Origin: Thalassovita mangrovi
Lineage (GTDB): Bacteria > Pseudomonadota > Alphaproteobacteria > Rhodobacterales > Rhodobacteraceae
Direction: 5' to 3'
DNA length: 64,000 bases
Assembly: GCF_009857745.1 (NCBI RefSeq)
Contig: NZ_WWEN01000003.1
Location: 310,001 to 374,000 of the forward strand
Shown: in pieces, positions 36,866-45,964 of the stretch
How positions within the stretch are numbered: position 1 is the stretch's first letter
Layout: the number at the start of each line of letters is the position of its first letter
The notes under the pieces: generated by a model
The model's input: the letters and a program-made list of their open reading frames with translations, nothing else
The model's database searches: none
Told to the model about the DNA's origin: nothing
Translations under genes and position numbers: made by a program

Positions 36866-37339
36866 ATGTCTGAGCACGGCCATACCGGATTGCGACAGGA
36901 CCAGCAGGGGGTCATCCTTGTTGAGGCCCTCGTTGTTGCGCCCGTTCTCATCATCCTGACCTTCGGCTTGCTGGAATTCGGCAATATGCTGTGGCAGCGG
37001 ATGCAGTTGCAGACCGGGGTGCGCGACGCGGCCCGCTATTGGTCGCGCTGCGCGAATGCGATCAGCGGCGTCACCTGTTCGCAGGAAATCGCGCGCAACA
37101 TCGCATTCTACGGCCAGCCAACGGTTGGCGATTTCGAACGGGTCGCCGGCTGGAATGACGCATCGGAACTGACCATCACTCCGGCCACGCCGCCGTCGCC
37201 ACCCGGTGGCAGCGCTGCGATCTCCGTGGTCACCGTGACGGGGCGGACGCAATATCAGGGATCGCCCGCCCTGGGCTTCATTCTGGGGACGGCCCCGACC
37301 ATCCAATACTCATACGAGATGAGGTTCATCGGATGGTAA
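36866..37339 (+). CDS. TadE-like pseudopilin
   Basis: A 157-residue protein with a prepilin-like start: the G of QQG then VILVEALVVAPVLIILTFGLLEFG, one membrane helix with the conserved Glu. The rest is extracytoplasmic with two cysteines. It overlaps the next TadE-like gene by seven bases. Confidence 0.88.
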   Translation: MSEHGHTGLRQDQQGVILVEALVVAPVLIILTFGLLEFGNMLWQRMQLQTGVRDAARYWSRCANAISGVTCSQEIARNIAFYGQPTVGDFERVAGWNDASELTITPATPPSPPGGSAAISVVTVTGRTQYQGSPALGFILGTAPTIQYSYEMRFIGW

Positions 37340-37977
37340 CGCGCAATATCTACAGCCGGTTCCTGCGGCAGGAAACGGGCGTCACCATGATCGAGGCCCT
37401 GCTGACCATTCCCTTGGTCTTTCTGCTGATGGCGGGCATGATCGAGGTTGGAACCATGATGTACCAGTTCAGCCAGACCGCGAAGGCGATGCAGGTCGGT
37501 GCCCGGCTGGCCGCGGTGTCCTCCCCGGCTGTGGCCGACATGACATGGCTGACCGAAGATTATCCCGAGGATTCGGATGGGACACCGGTTCCAACGGATT
37601 TCCGCGAAGTAACCTGCGGGCCCGGCGCTGCGGGTTGCGATGCGGATGCCCTGGCGCGGATTTACGATGGCGGCGACGGTCTTTGCGGCGCGACCGGCGA
37701 CCTGTCCGGCATCTGCGATGTCGCGCCCTTCATATCGGAAGACAACCTTGTGATCACATATCGGCGGTCCGGTCTTGGCTATGTCGGCCGACCAAGGGGG
37801 CCTGTCGTGACCGTTTCCGTCGAGGTGGATGGATTGAATTTCGATTTTTTCATTCTGGATGACCTGATCAGGTTCTTCCTTCCATCCTCCACCTTCGCAT
37901 CGAGCTTCGAAATACCGGCGCAGCGGGTTTCGATGACCAGTGAGGATTTATCCAGTTGCCGGGGAGTATGCCCATGA
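37333..37977 (+). CDS. TadE/TadF-like pseudopilin
   Basis: A 214-residue product with the G-VTMIEALLTIPLVFLLMAG helix after a short leader, again with the pilin-type Glu. The C-terminal extracytoplasmic part contains several cysteines that could form disulfides. It overlaps cpaE by four bases. Confidence 0.87.
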   Translation: MVTRNIYSRFLRQETGVTMIEALLTIPLVFLLMAGMIEVGTMMYQFSQTAKAMQVGARLAAVSSPAVADMTWLTEDYPEDSDGTPVPTDFREVTCGPGAAGCDADALARIYDGGDGLCGATGDLSGICDVAPFISEDNLVITYRRSGLGYVGRPRGPVVTVSVEVDGLNFDFFILDDLIRFFLPSSTFASSFEIPAQRVSMTSEDLSSCRGVCP

Positions 37978-39146
37978 ATTTACGCGCTGACGAAAGCCTT
38001 TCCATGTCCAATCAGCCGAATGTCCAGCTCAAGTTGGTGAACGGCCCCGGTGCCGTTTCGACCGATCTAGAAACCCTGATCACAGCCAACCGGCGGATCA
38101 AGTTTTCGGCCCTGGCGGACGAAGACCTGACCCAGGGAACGCATCTTTCCAAAGCGGATGTCCTGATCGCCAACCTGTCCGGGATGGACGAGGACAACGT
38201 CGATTTCATCAACAAGATCCGAAGCCTCGCGCCCGATATGCCGCTGATCGTCACGACGCCGCCACTGTCGCCGCAGGAAATGCGCGTTCTGTTCAAGTTC
38301 AACGTATTGGATTGGCTGCCGGCGCCGGTCGGTCCCGACGAATTGATGGACAGCATCTTCAAGGGGGTCCGGGCCCGCAAGAGCCACAGCAACAGGGTGC
38401 ATGCGGTGGTGTCGACCGTGGGCGGGGCCGGGGCCACGACGATGGCGGTATCGATGGCGGACCTGGCGGCGACCAAGCTGTTCAGCAAGAAGGGATCGGT
38501 CGCCCTGTTCGATCTGGATTTTTCGACCGGCAACTGCGGCTATGTCGTGAACATGGTCAGCAATTTCAACCTGGCCAATGTCGTGTCCACGCCGCGCCGG
38601 GTGGACGGGGAATTCATCCGCGTCATCCAGCAGCGCCACGAACACGGGTTCTATCTTTATTCCTTCAAGCGGCCCGAGTTGAATACCGAACTGAACGGCT
38701 ACGAACTTGTCCTGCGGATGCTGGATGCGGTCAGCGCCGAGCATGAGCAGGTGTTCCTGGACATTCCCTATTACGAAACCGAGTGGAAAGACGACGTGTT
38801 CGCGGCGGTGAACACCCTGACGCTGGTGACGGTGCTGAACCTGCCCGCGATCAAGCACACGCTCGAACTGGTCGATCGGATCAAGCAGTTGCGGGGCTCC
38901 GATTTCCCGGTGCAGGTCGTGTTCAACAAATGGGAAACCAAACTGTTAGGGCAGCGCATCGGAAGCCGGCGTCTAAAGGAACTGTTCGGCGACACCCCGT
39001 TGCATTACATCCCGCAGGCCAACAGCCTGATCGGGGAAAGCATCGACCGCGGCGTACCGCCGAGCGCCGTCAGCGCGCATTCGAAATACCTGCGCTCCCT
39101 GCTGCACTACTTGAAGCAGATCGAGCTTGAGGAGGTGGCGGGATGA
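37974..39146 (+). CDS. cpaE: CpaE/TadZ-like pilus localisation ATPase
   Basis: The 390-residue product has an N-terminal receiver-like domain (about residues 20-130) and a ParA/MinD-type ATPase domain. Its deviant Walker A reads STVGGAGATTMAV, with no lysine at the usual GKT place, as in many CpaE and TadZ proteins. TadZ proteins set the polar site of Tad pili. ATG at 37974 has GGGGAG seven bases before it. Its stop overlaps the L,D-transpeptidase start. Confidence 0.9.
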   Translation: MNLRADESLSMSNQPNVQLKLVNGPGAVSTDLETLITANRRIKFSALADEDLTQGTHLSKADVLIANLSGMDEDNVDFINKIRSLAPDMPLIVTTPPLSPQEMRVLFKFNVLDWLPAPVGPDELMDSIFKGVRARKSHSNRVHAVVSTVGGAGATTMAVSMADLAATKLFSKKGSVALFDLDFSTGNCGYVVNMVSNFNLANVVSTPRRVDGEFIRVIQQRHEHGFYLYSFKRPELNTELNGYELVLRMLDAVSAEHEQVFLDIPYYETEWKDDVFAAVNTLTLVTVLNLPAIKHTLELVDRIKQLRGSDFPVQVVFNKWETKLLGQRIGSRRLKELFGDTPLHYIPQANSLIGESIDRGVPPSAVSAHSKYLRSLLHYLKQIELEEVAG

Positions 39147-39706
39147 TCCGTCGGGCGATCCTGTCCCGGCGACGCTTCGTCCTTGGCGCAGCGTTGAGCC
39201 TGATCCCGGCCGCTGGGGTCAGGGCCGAGATGATGAAAGTGCCCCGCGATCACGGCGAAAAGACGCTGGAGATCGTGCCTTTCCCCAGCACGGAAAAACC
39301 CGGGACGATCATCATTTCGAACAGCGACCGGACGCTGCACCGCGTGCTTGGCGGCGGCAAGGCGGAACGCTATCGGATTTCGGTCGGCCGCGACGGCTTC
39401 AGCTGGACCGGCACCACCTATGTCGGGTCCAAGAAGGAATGGCCCGGCTGGCGCCCGCCGTCGGCGATGCGGCAGCGCGATCCGTCACTGCCCGACTATG
39501 TCCCGCCGGGGCCGTATAACCCGCTGGGGGCGCGGGCGCTGTATCTTTATTCGAATGGGCGCGACACGCTGTATCGCATCCACGGCACCAATAGCGCCGA
39601 CACGGTCGGCGGCTATGAAACGTCGGGCTGTTTTCGCCTGACCAATCGGGATGTGCTTGATTTATTTCAGAAAGTTCCAACGGGGACAAAAGTTATCGTT
39701 CACTGA
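39143..39706 (+). CDS. L,D-transpeptidase (YkuD domain), embedded in the Tad operon
   Basis: The 187-residue product has a twin-arginine-like signal (SRRRFVLGAALSLIPAAG), then a YkuD domain with HGTNSADTVGG and the active-site SGCFRL around Cys162. The usual SHGC histidine is absent, replaced by SGC, with the earlier His in HGTN retained. L,D-transpeptidases make 3-3 peptidoglycan cross-links or attach proteins. ATGA overlap with cpaE means it is truly part of the pilus operon. It may open or reinforce the wall where the pilus passes. Confidence 0.9.
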   Translation: MIRRAILSRRRFVLGAALSLIPAAGVRAEMMKVPRDHGEKTLEIVPFPSTEKPGTIIISNSDRTLHRVLGGGKAERYRISVGRDGFSWTGTTYVGSKKEWPGWRPPSAMRQRDPSLPDYVPPGPYNPLGARALYLYSNGRDTLYRIHGTNSADTVGGYETSGCFRLTNRDVLDLFQKVPTGTKVIVH

Positions 39707-39728
39707 ACAAGGTGACGGAAAGGCGATC

Positions 39729-41132
39729 ATGGTCGGAAGGTTTTTTAAAAAGTTCCAAGACGCAGATGACCAGCAGGATGCGATACCGATTTCCCCGGAT
39801 ATTTCCGGGAATGCCGAACCGCATGTGATGGTGAAAACCAAGGCAAGCGCCGAGGCCGAACTGCCGGATTTCGTCAACGAACGGGTGACGCTGCACCACT
39901 ACCTGATCGACAAGATCAACCTTTCGATCCTCGACACGATGGAAGAGGATGAAATTCACGCCGAGCTTCTGCCGCTGGTGCGGGCCTATGCCAAGGAACA
40001 CAATTTCCCGCTCAGTTCGACCGAGCTCGACGCGCTGGTCGAAGATATCGGCGACGAAATGCTGGGGCTCGGCCCGATCGAACCGCTGCTGGATGACGAT
40101 ACCGTCTCGGATATCCTGATCGTCGGCGCGGACCGGGTCTATATCGAACGGTTTGGCAAGCTGGAAAAAACCAAGGTCCGGTTCAAGGACGAAGACCACC
40201 TTTTGCGGATCATCAACAAGATCGTCGCCTCGGTCGGGCGCCGTGTCGATGAAAGTTCGCCGCTGGTGGATGCCCGCTTGGCCGACGGGTCGCGGGTGAA
40301 CGTGGCGATCCGGCCGGTCGCGGTGGACGGGCCGCAGGTGTCGATCCGGAAATTTTCCAAGCGGCCGTTTTCGCTGAGCCGCCTTGTGCACAACGACGCG
40401 CTGGCCACCGGCATGGCCGATCTTCTGGCCGCCGCGGTCGAGGCCAAGATTTCGGTCATCGTGTCGGGCGGCACCGGGTCCGGTAAGACCACCATGCTGA
40501 ACGCGATGTCGGCCTATATCCCGCATGACGAACGCCTGGTCACCATCGAAGACGCGGCCGAACTGCAGCTGCAACAGCCGCATGTGGTGCGGCTGGAAAC
40601 CCGCCCGCCGACGGTGGACGGCCGCAACGAAATCATGCAGCGCGACCTTGTGAAGAACGCCCTGCGGATGCGCCCCGACCGGATCATCATCGGCGAGGTG
40701 CGCGGCGCCGAAGCCTTCGACATGCTGCAGGCGATGAACACCGGCCACGAAGGATCGATGTCGACGATCCACGCCAACAGCCCGCGCGACGCCATCGCGC
40801 GCCTGGAACAGATGGTCGGCATGGCCGGCATGCCGATGAGCCAGCTGTCGATCCGGTCGCAGATCACATCCGCCATCGATCTGATCGTGCAATTGTCGCG
40901 GCTGCGCGACGGCACCAGGCGGGTGGTGTCGATTTCCGAAATCACCGGGATGGAAGGCGATGTCGTCCAAATTCAGGAACTGATGTATTTCAAGCGGCTG
41001 GGCGTCGACGAACACGGCAAGGTTCTGGGCGAATTCCGGGCGACCGGCATCCGTCCGCGTTTCCTCGACGAATTGGCGATCCTCGGCCTGGATCTGAAAC
41101 CCGAATTTTTCGACCCCTCAAAGGTGCTTTGA
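39729..41132 (+). CDS. cpaF: Tad secretion ATPase CpaF/TadA
   Basis: The 467-residue hexameric ATPase drives pilus assembly. Walker [10 protein letters not shown] is at about residues 247-255, with the Asp box/Walker B region [19 protein letters not shown] and His box [14 protein letters not shown]. The N-terminal domain includes the [15 protein letters not shown] segment. It follows the L,D-transpeptidase by 22 bases. Confidence 0.95.
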   Translation: MVGRFFKKFQDADDQQDAIPISPDISGNAEPHVMVKTKASAEAELPDFVNERVTLHHYLIDKINLSILDTMEEDEIHAELLPLVRAYAKEHNFPLSSTELDALVEDIGDEMLGLGPIEPLLDDDTVSDILIVGADRVYIERFGKLEKTKVRFKDEDHLLRIINKIVASVGRRVDESSPLVDARLADGSRVNVAIRPVAVDGPQVSIRKFSKRPFSLSRLVHNDALATGMADLLAAAVEAKISVIVSGGTGSGKTTMLNAMSAYIPHDERLVTIEDAAELQLQQPHVVRLETRPPTVDGRNEIMQRDLVKNALRMRPDRIIIGEVRGAEAFDMLQAMNTGHEGSMSTIHANSPRDAIARLEQMVGMAGMPMSQLSIRSQITSAIDLIVQLSRLRDGTRRVVSISEITGMEGDVVQIQELMYFKRLGVDEHGKVLGEFRATGIRPRFLDELAILGLDLKPEFFDPSKVL

Positions 41133-41135
41133 CGC

Positions 41136-42095
41136 ATGTTGAATTCTCTGATCGTCATTTACGGCCTTGTCTTCGCTTCCGCCCTGCTTCTGGTCGAAGC
41201 GGCGTTTCAGGCGCTGATCACCTCGCGGCGCCATTCGCAGGAAGTGCAGAACCGTCTCGAGGCGCTCAAGCTCAAGGTCGGCACCGATGCCGCCTATTCG
41301 CAGCTTCTCAACCGGCGCGGTGTGCGCGGGGGCGACGATGAAAGCCTGGGCACGATGCTGTGGAATTTCTATGCCCAGTCGGGGCTGGAAACCAGCGTGC
41401 CGCGCCGCATCATGTATGCCGTGGTGCTGTTCATCATCGGCTTTGCGGTGACCGATCTGTTCATCACCAACAACCTTTTCGTCAAGATCCTGTTCGGTGT
41501 CGTGCTGTTGCTGCTGGTCGCGTTCCTGGTGGTCTATTTCGCACGCGCCCGCCGGATCAAGAAATTCACCGCGCAATTGGCGCCTGCGCTCGACATCATC
41601 GTGCGCAGCCTGAACGCAGGGCACCCGCTGACCGCGGCCATCGGCCTTGTCGCGCGGGAAATGCCCGATCCGATCGGGTCCGAATTCGGCATCCTGACGG
41701 ATCAGATCACCTTCGGGTCGGAACTCGAAGACGCGATGCTGAACATGATCACGCGGGTCGGATCGCCCGAACTGAACCTGCTGGCCGTGACGGTAAGCGT
41801 TCAGCGCGGCACCGGCGGCAACCTGTCCGAGATTCTGGAAAATCTCGCACAGATGCTGCGCGACCGTTTGATGCTGCGCGCCAAGATCCGCGCGATTTCC
41901 GCCGAAGGGCGCTTCACCGCCTGGTTCATGATGCTGTTCCCGTTCGGGCTGTTCGCGATGATCCGGTCGCTGGTGCCGACCTATTTCGACCCGCTTTGGG
42001 ATAGCGGCTACGGCGGCATGGTCATTGGAACCTGTATCATGTTCATGATCTTCGGGTTCTTCATCGTGCGTCGGCTGGTGAGCTTTGATTTCTAG
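41136..42095 (+). CDS. tadB: Tad inner-membrane platform protein TadB
   Basis: A 319-residue type II secretion F-domain protein with two N-terminal and two C-terminal membrane segments around the cytoplasmic domain (ALDIIVRSLNAGHPLTAAIGLV). It forms the platform together with TadC and contacts CpaF. Confidence 0.93.
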   Translation: MLNSLIVIYGLVFASALLLVEAAFQALITSRRHSQEVQNRLEALKLKVGTDAAYSQLLNRRGVRGGDDESLGTMLWNFYAQSGLETSVPRRIMYAVVLFIIGFAVTDLFITNNLFVKILFGVVLLLLVAFLVVYFARARRIKKFTAQLAPALDIIVRSLNAGHPLTAAIGLVAREMPDPIGSEFGILTDQITFGSELEDAMLNMITRVGSPELNLLAVTVSVQRGTGGNLSEILENLAQMLRDRLMLRAKIRAISAEGRFTAWFMMLFPFGLFAMIRSLVPTYFDPLWDSGYGGMVIGTCIMFMIFGFFIVRRLVSFDF

Positions 42096-42125
42096 GGCAA
42101 CAGGCAGGGAGAGGAAGACAGAAAC

Positions 42126-43043
42126 GTGACTGAAAATCTCATCCTTCTTGCGGTTTTCACCGCCGTGCTGCTGGCCACTTTCAGCATTTTTACGGTGGTC
42201 GCTCAGCGTCGGGACGTGGAACGCAACATTGAAAGCAGCAACAAGAGCAAACGCGCGCGCGCAAACGATGCGCTGCTGGCGACCGGCAACGAAAAGCTGC
42301 GCTATTACCTGGACGTGGTCGCCAACCAGGGCCCGAACAGCGTGCGGATGCGCCTGGTTCGGGCCGGGTATTACGACAAATCGGCGGTGCTGCGGTTCAA
42401 CCTGATCCGCTTCGTATCGGTGGCGGTGGTGTTCACGGTGATGCAGGTCGGCCTGCCGCAGGTCCTGCCCACGCTCAGCCGGAACCTGACGCTGATCCTG
42501 TCGCTGTGCCTGGCCGGGATCGCCTTCATCGGCTGCTCCTTCGTCCTGGAAAAGATGGGCAACAAGCGGCTGCGGGAATATCGCAAGATTTTCCCCGACC
42601 TGCTGGACCTGCTTCTTGTCTGCGTCGATTCCGGGCTCAGCATCGACGCGGCCTTCGACCGGGTGACGCGGGAATTCCTCAACACGGTGCCGGATTTCGG
42701 GATGCAGCTGTCGATCGTCAACCTTGAAATCCGCGCCGGGCGTCCGATGCACGAAGCGCTTTACAACCTGTCGGACCGGATCGCCGTCGAAGAGGCGCGC
42801 AACCTCGCTATCCTGTTCCGCCAGTCCGAAGAACTGGGGTCGAGCGTGTCGAAAACGCTACGCACCTTCGCCAACGAAATGCGCCAGTTGCGGATCATCA
42901 AGGCCGAGGAAAAAGCCAACACGCTGCCGGTCCGCATGCTGTTCCCGATGGCGTTCTTCATGTTTCCCGTCAGCCTGATCATCGTGCTGGTCCCGATCAT
43001 GATTTCGCTGATCAGCCTGCTGCAGCAGATGGCGCCGGGCTGA
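42126..43043 (+). CDS. tadC: Tad inner-membrane platform protein TadC
   Basis: A 305-residue F-domain protein, the TadB partner. It has DLLDLLLVCVDSGLSIDAAFDRV and LAILFRQSEELGSSVSKTLR in the soluble domain, and a C-terminal hydrophobic pair of helices. GTG is the start codon at 42126. Confidence 0.92.
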   Translation: MTENLILLAVFTAVLLATFSIFTVVAQRRDVERNIESSNKSKRARANDALLATGNEKLRYYLDVVANQGPNSVRMRLVRAGYYDKSAVLRFNLIRFVSVAVVFTVMQVGLPQVLPTLSRNLTLILSLCLAGIAFIGCSFVLEKMGNKRLREYRKIFPDLLDLLLVCVDSGLSIDAAFDRVTREFLNTVPDFGMQLSIVNLEIRAGRPMHEALYNLSDRIAVEEARNLAILFRQSEELGSSVSKTLRTFANEMRQLRIIKAEEKANTLPVRMLFPMAFFMFPVSLIIVLVPIMISLISLLQQMAPG

Positions 43044-43097
43044 TTTCACGGCGCTTGCGGCAATCGGACGGCACAGAGCAAAGAGGATGGTATCGAC

Positions 43098-44564
43098 GTG
43101 ATCTTAAGGATTTTCGGACAGGACAAGACTCCCGACCTCCCCGAACCCCGGGACGCGGCGGCGCTGCCGGACACGCCCGCCCCGCTGCCGCAACCGGATG
43201 ACCCGCAGCCACAGCCCGAAGAAGGCGCGCCGATGACAGAAGCCATTCAAGACCAGCCGGACCCGACGGTTCAGGCGCCCCCCCTGCATCACCAGGAACA
43301 TTACTTCGCCGCGCCGCCGCCGCCGAAAACGATGGAGGAAACCGGGCTTGGCGAGTCCTTCCTGATCGGGCTGGTCAGCAAGGTTCTGCAGCAGGGCGGC
43401 ACAATGACGCCGACCGAAATTTCCGGGGTGATCAAGCTGCCCAAGGTGATCTGCCGGCAGATCATCAAGGAAATGACCCACCTTCTTCTGGTCGAGGCGC
43501 AGGGGCTTGAAACGCAGGATATCAAGTCGGATATCCGCTATACGCTGACCGACCGCGGCAAGAGGTGGGCCTTGGACGCGATGCGGGTGTCACAATATGT
43601 CGGCCCCGCCCCGGTCACGCTGAAGATGTTCGAAGAGCAGATCCGCAAGCAATCCATCGATCATGAAAAGATTCACCGGGCCGAGCTCGACAAGGCGTTT
43701 TCGCATCTTGTGATCCCCGACATCCTGAAGGCGCAGCTGGGACCGGCGGTGAATTCGGGCCGGTCGATGCTGATGTACGGGGAACCGGGCAACGGCAAGA
43801 CATCGCTGGCCGAAGCGATCGGCACCTCCTTCATCGATGTGGTCAGCTTTCCCTACGCGATCCTGGTCGGCAACCAGTTGATCCGCTTCTACGACGAAAC
43901 CCTGCACCAACTGGCCGACCTGCCCGAAGGCGCCGACCCGGTCGATCCGCGTTGGGTCGCCTGCCACCGCCCGGTGGTGATCGCGGGCGGCGAGTTGACG
44001 CTGCCGATGCTGGATTTGGAATTCGAACACACCGCCCGCTATTACGAGGCGCCGATGCATCTCAAGGCGCTTGGCGGCATTTTCGTGCTGGACGATTTCG
44101 GCCGTCAGCTCGAACGGCCGCAGGCCTATCTGAACCGTTGGATCGTGCCGCTGGAAAAGGGCTACGATTTCCTGTCACTGCACACCGGCAAGAAATTCAT
44201 GGTGCCCTTCGATCAGCTGGTGGTGTTCTCGTCCAACTTCTTTCCCGAGGAACTGGGCGACGAGGCGTCATTGCGCCGGATCTATTTCAAGATCCACGTG
44301 CCCTCGCCCACCCGTGAAGATTACATGCAGATCTTCCGCGATGTCTGCCGGGCTGCCGGGCTGGAATGGAAACAGGACGTGATGGAAGAGTTTTTCGAGC
44401 GCAAATACGAGACGGAGGAATACGTGACCTCCGGCGCCCATCCGGGGTTCCTGGTCAGCCATATCCTGGCGGCCTGCCGATATCTCGACCGGGAACCGGA
44501 ATTGAATCCCGAATTGCTGGACCTCGCCTGGCGCAACGTCGCGGCCAGCAAGAAGCGGCATTGA
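43098..44564 (+). CDS. AAA family ATPase with an N-terminal winged-helix-like region, Tad-associated
   Basis: The 488-residue product starts with a proline-rich disordered region (about 1-90). A MarR-like winged helix (about 95-165, TPTEISGVIKLPKVICRQI) follows, then a AAA ATPase domain with Walker A GEPGNGKTS at about 228-236 and Walker B GGIFVLDDFGR at about 332. It is not CpaF-like. Start is GTG at 43098, with AGAGGA upstream; an internal ATG lies at 43233. Its place between tadC and tadD suggests a remodelling or regulatory role in pilus assembly. I know of no defined function. Confidence 0.82.
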   Translation: MILRIFGQDKTPDLPEPRDAAALPDTPAPLPQPDDPQPQPEEGAPMTEAIQDQPDPTVQAPPLHHQEHYFAAPPPPKTMEETGLGESFLIGLVSKVLQQGGTMTPTEISGVIKLPKVICRQIIKEMTHLLLVEAQGLETQDIKSDIRYTLTDRGKRWALDAMRVSQYVGPAPVTLKMFEEQIRKQSIDHEKIHRAELDKAFSHLVIPDILKAQLGPAVNSGRSMLMYGEPGNGKTSLAEAIGTSFIDVVSFPYAILVGNQLIRFYDETLHQLADLPEGADPVDPRWVACHRPVVIAGGELTLPMLDLEFEHTARYYEAPMHLKALGGIFVLDDFGRQLERPQAYLNRWIVPLEKGYDFLSLHTGKKFMVPFDQLVVFSSNFFPEELGDEASLRRIYFKIHVPSPTREDYMQIFRDVCRAAGLEWKQDVMEEFFERKYETEEYVTSGAHPGFLVSHILAACRYLDREPELNPELLDLAWRNVAASKKRH

Positions 44565-44759
44565 ATCGGTTTTTTGCATTCGGCCGGGGCGAAATTGCCG
44601 GAACCCCGGACTGCAAGTAGGAGAAAAGGATATACCTCTTTTTCATCTTTGAGTGCGTAGATTGCCGGTTGTGACCCGCCTGCGTTGGCCGAAACACGGC
44701 TAAACTGTGAGAAAGTTACAACTTATCTGCCTTCGAACACCGTGAAGAGGCATAGTAAT

Positions 44760-44773
44760 GCTAAAATTTTAGC
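44760..44773. promoter_or_regulatory. 14-bp palindrome upstream of tadD
   Basis: GCTAAAATTTTAGC is a perfect palindrome in an AT-rich leader. It lies 82 bp before the tadD start and could be an operator or part of a promoter. The flanking 44565-44855 region holds no gene. Confidence 0.4.
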
Positions 44774-44855
44774 CCATCCTGTAGTAGGCTAATAAAAAGT
44801 TTTATGAAGAAATCGTGCCGGCTGCGGCGCGACAATTGATCGAGGAATGGTGATT

Positions 44856-45362
44856 ATGAAACGACTGATCGTTCTCGTTATGGCGTTCGCTCTGGTTGGC
44901 TGTGACGGATCCTCGTCATTCTCGGAATCGCCCGCCTCCAACAAAGATACGTCGAATGTCAGTTTCTATCCTGACGACGAATTGATCGTTTCGGCCAAGG
45001 TTCAATTCCGCGAAGGTAATTACGGCAAATCCTACACGATGTTCAAAAAGGCGCTGGACGTGACGCCGAACGATCCGCAGGCGTGGCTCGGTTTCGCGGC
45101 AAGCGCGGACATGCTGAACCGGTTCGACAAGGCGGATTACGCCTATCGCAAGATGCAGCCGGTCATCGGCAACCGGATCGAGTTCCTGAACAATTACGGC
45201 TATTCGATGCTGCTGCGGGGCGAATTGAAGACCGCCCGGCAATATTTCCTGAAGGCCTACGAAAAGGACCCGTCGAATCCGGTCACGGCGAACAATCTCG
45301 AAATGCTGCGCAATTCGGTCAATTTCCCCCGGCGCACGCGTGAGGATCTCAAGGGTATCTGA
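44856..45362 (+). CDS. tadD: TadD-like tetratricopeptide lipoprotein
   Basis: The 168-residue product has a lipobox (ALVGC, near residue 17) and about three TPR repeats (KVQFREGNYGKSYTMFKKAL and following). TadD-type lipoproteins aid secretin assembly in the outer membrane. ATG at 44856 was chosen over in-frame ATG at 44847 and GTG at 44850 because GAGGA is nine bases before it. It is followed by the prepilin peptidase gene after five bases. Confidence 0.86.
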   Translation: MKRLIVLVMAFALVGCDGSSSFSESPASNKDTSNVSFYPDDELIVSAKVQFREGNYGKSYTMFKKALDVTPNDPQAWLGFAASADMLNRFDKADYAYRKMQPVIGNRIEFLNNYGYSMLLRGELKTARQYFLKAYEKDPSNPVTANNLEMLRNSVNFPRRTREDLKGI

Positions 45363-45367
45363 TCGTC

Positions 45368-45856
45368 GTGGCGGTCACGGTCTCCATCATCGCCCAAATC
45401 GCGACGGTCTTGCTGATGATGGGGGTCGCATGGCACGACGCGCGGCACTTCAAGATCCGCAATACCGTGGTTCTGACCCTGCTGGCGCTGTACCTTCCGG
45501 TGGCGGGAATGATGGGGTTTCACGACTGGCAGGGCGATTTGATCGCCGGTGGGGTGCTCTTTGCCGTGGGCTTCGTCATGTGGATGCTGCGGGCGCTTGG
45601 CGGGGGCGATGCGAAGCTGATGCTGCCGCTGGGAATGCATCTTGGGTTTGATGGGCTGCTGCCCTTTGCGGTGCTGCTCATGGCGGGGTCGTTCCTGCTG
45701 TATCTGGGCATCGTCATGTCCCGCGCCCTGGGCGCAGAACGGGGGATCGGCGGCTGGATGGCGGGTATGAAGGAAACCGGAAGGGTGCCATATGGCGTGT
45801 TGCTGGCCCTGGCATCGGTGCCGGTGCTGATCCTGAAGGTCTTGATGATCCCCTGA
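45368..45856 (+). CDS. cpaA: prepilin peptidase CpaA/TadV
   Basis: The 162-residue membrane protein carries the two aspartates of type IV prepilin peptidases: Asp in WHDARHFKIRN near residue 24 and Asp in the GGGDAK motif. It would cleave the Flp and TadE-like leaders. It starts with GTG at 45368. It lacks the N-methyltransferase domain of PilD, as normal for CpaA. Confidence 0.92.
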   Translation: MAVTVSIIAQIATVLLMMGVAWHDARHFKIRNTVVLTLLALYLPVAGMMGFHDWQGDLIAGGVLFAVGFVMWMLRALGGGDAKLMLPLGMHLGFDGLLPFAVLLMAGSFLLYLGIVMSRALGAERGIGGWMAGMKETGRVPYGVLLALASVPVLILKVLMIP

Positions 45857-45964
45857 CAGATAAGGGGATCGGCGAGAAGGTTTTGTGTTGAAGAACTGCG
45901 TCGCGGTCTGACCCGACCGCTATTCTGCGCCGCGCGTTTCGCTGCACGGCGGATGGAGGTTCCG

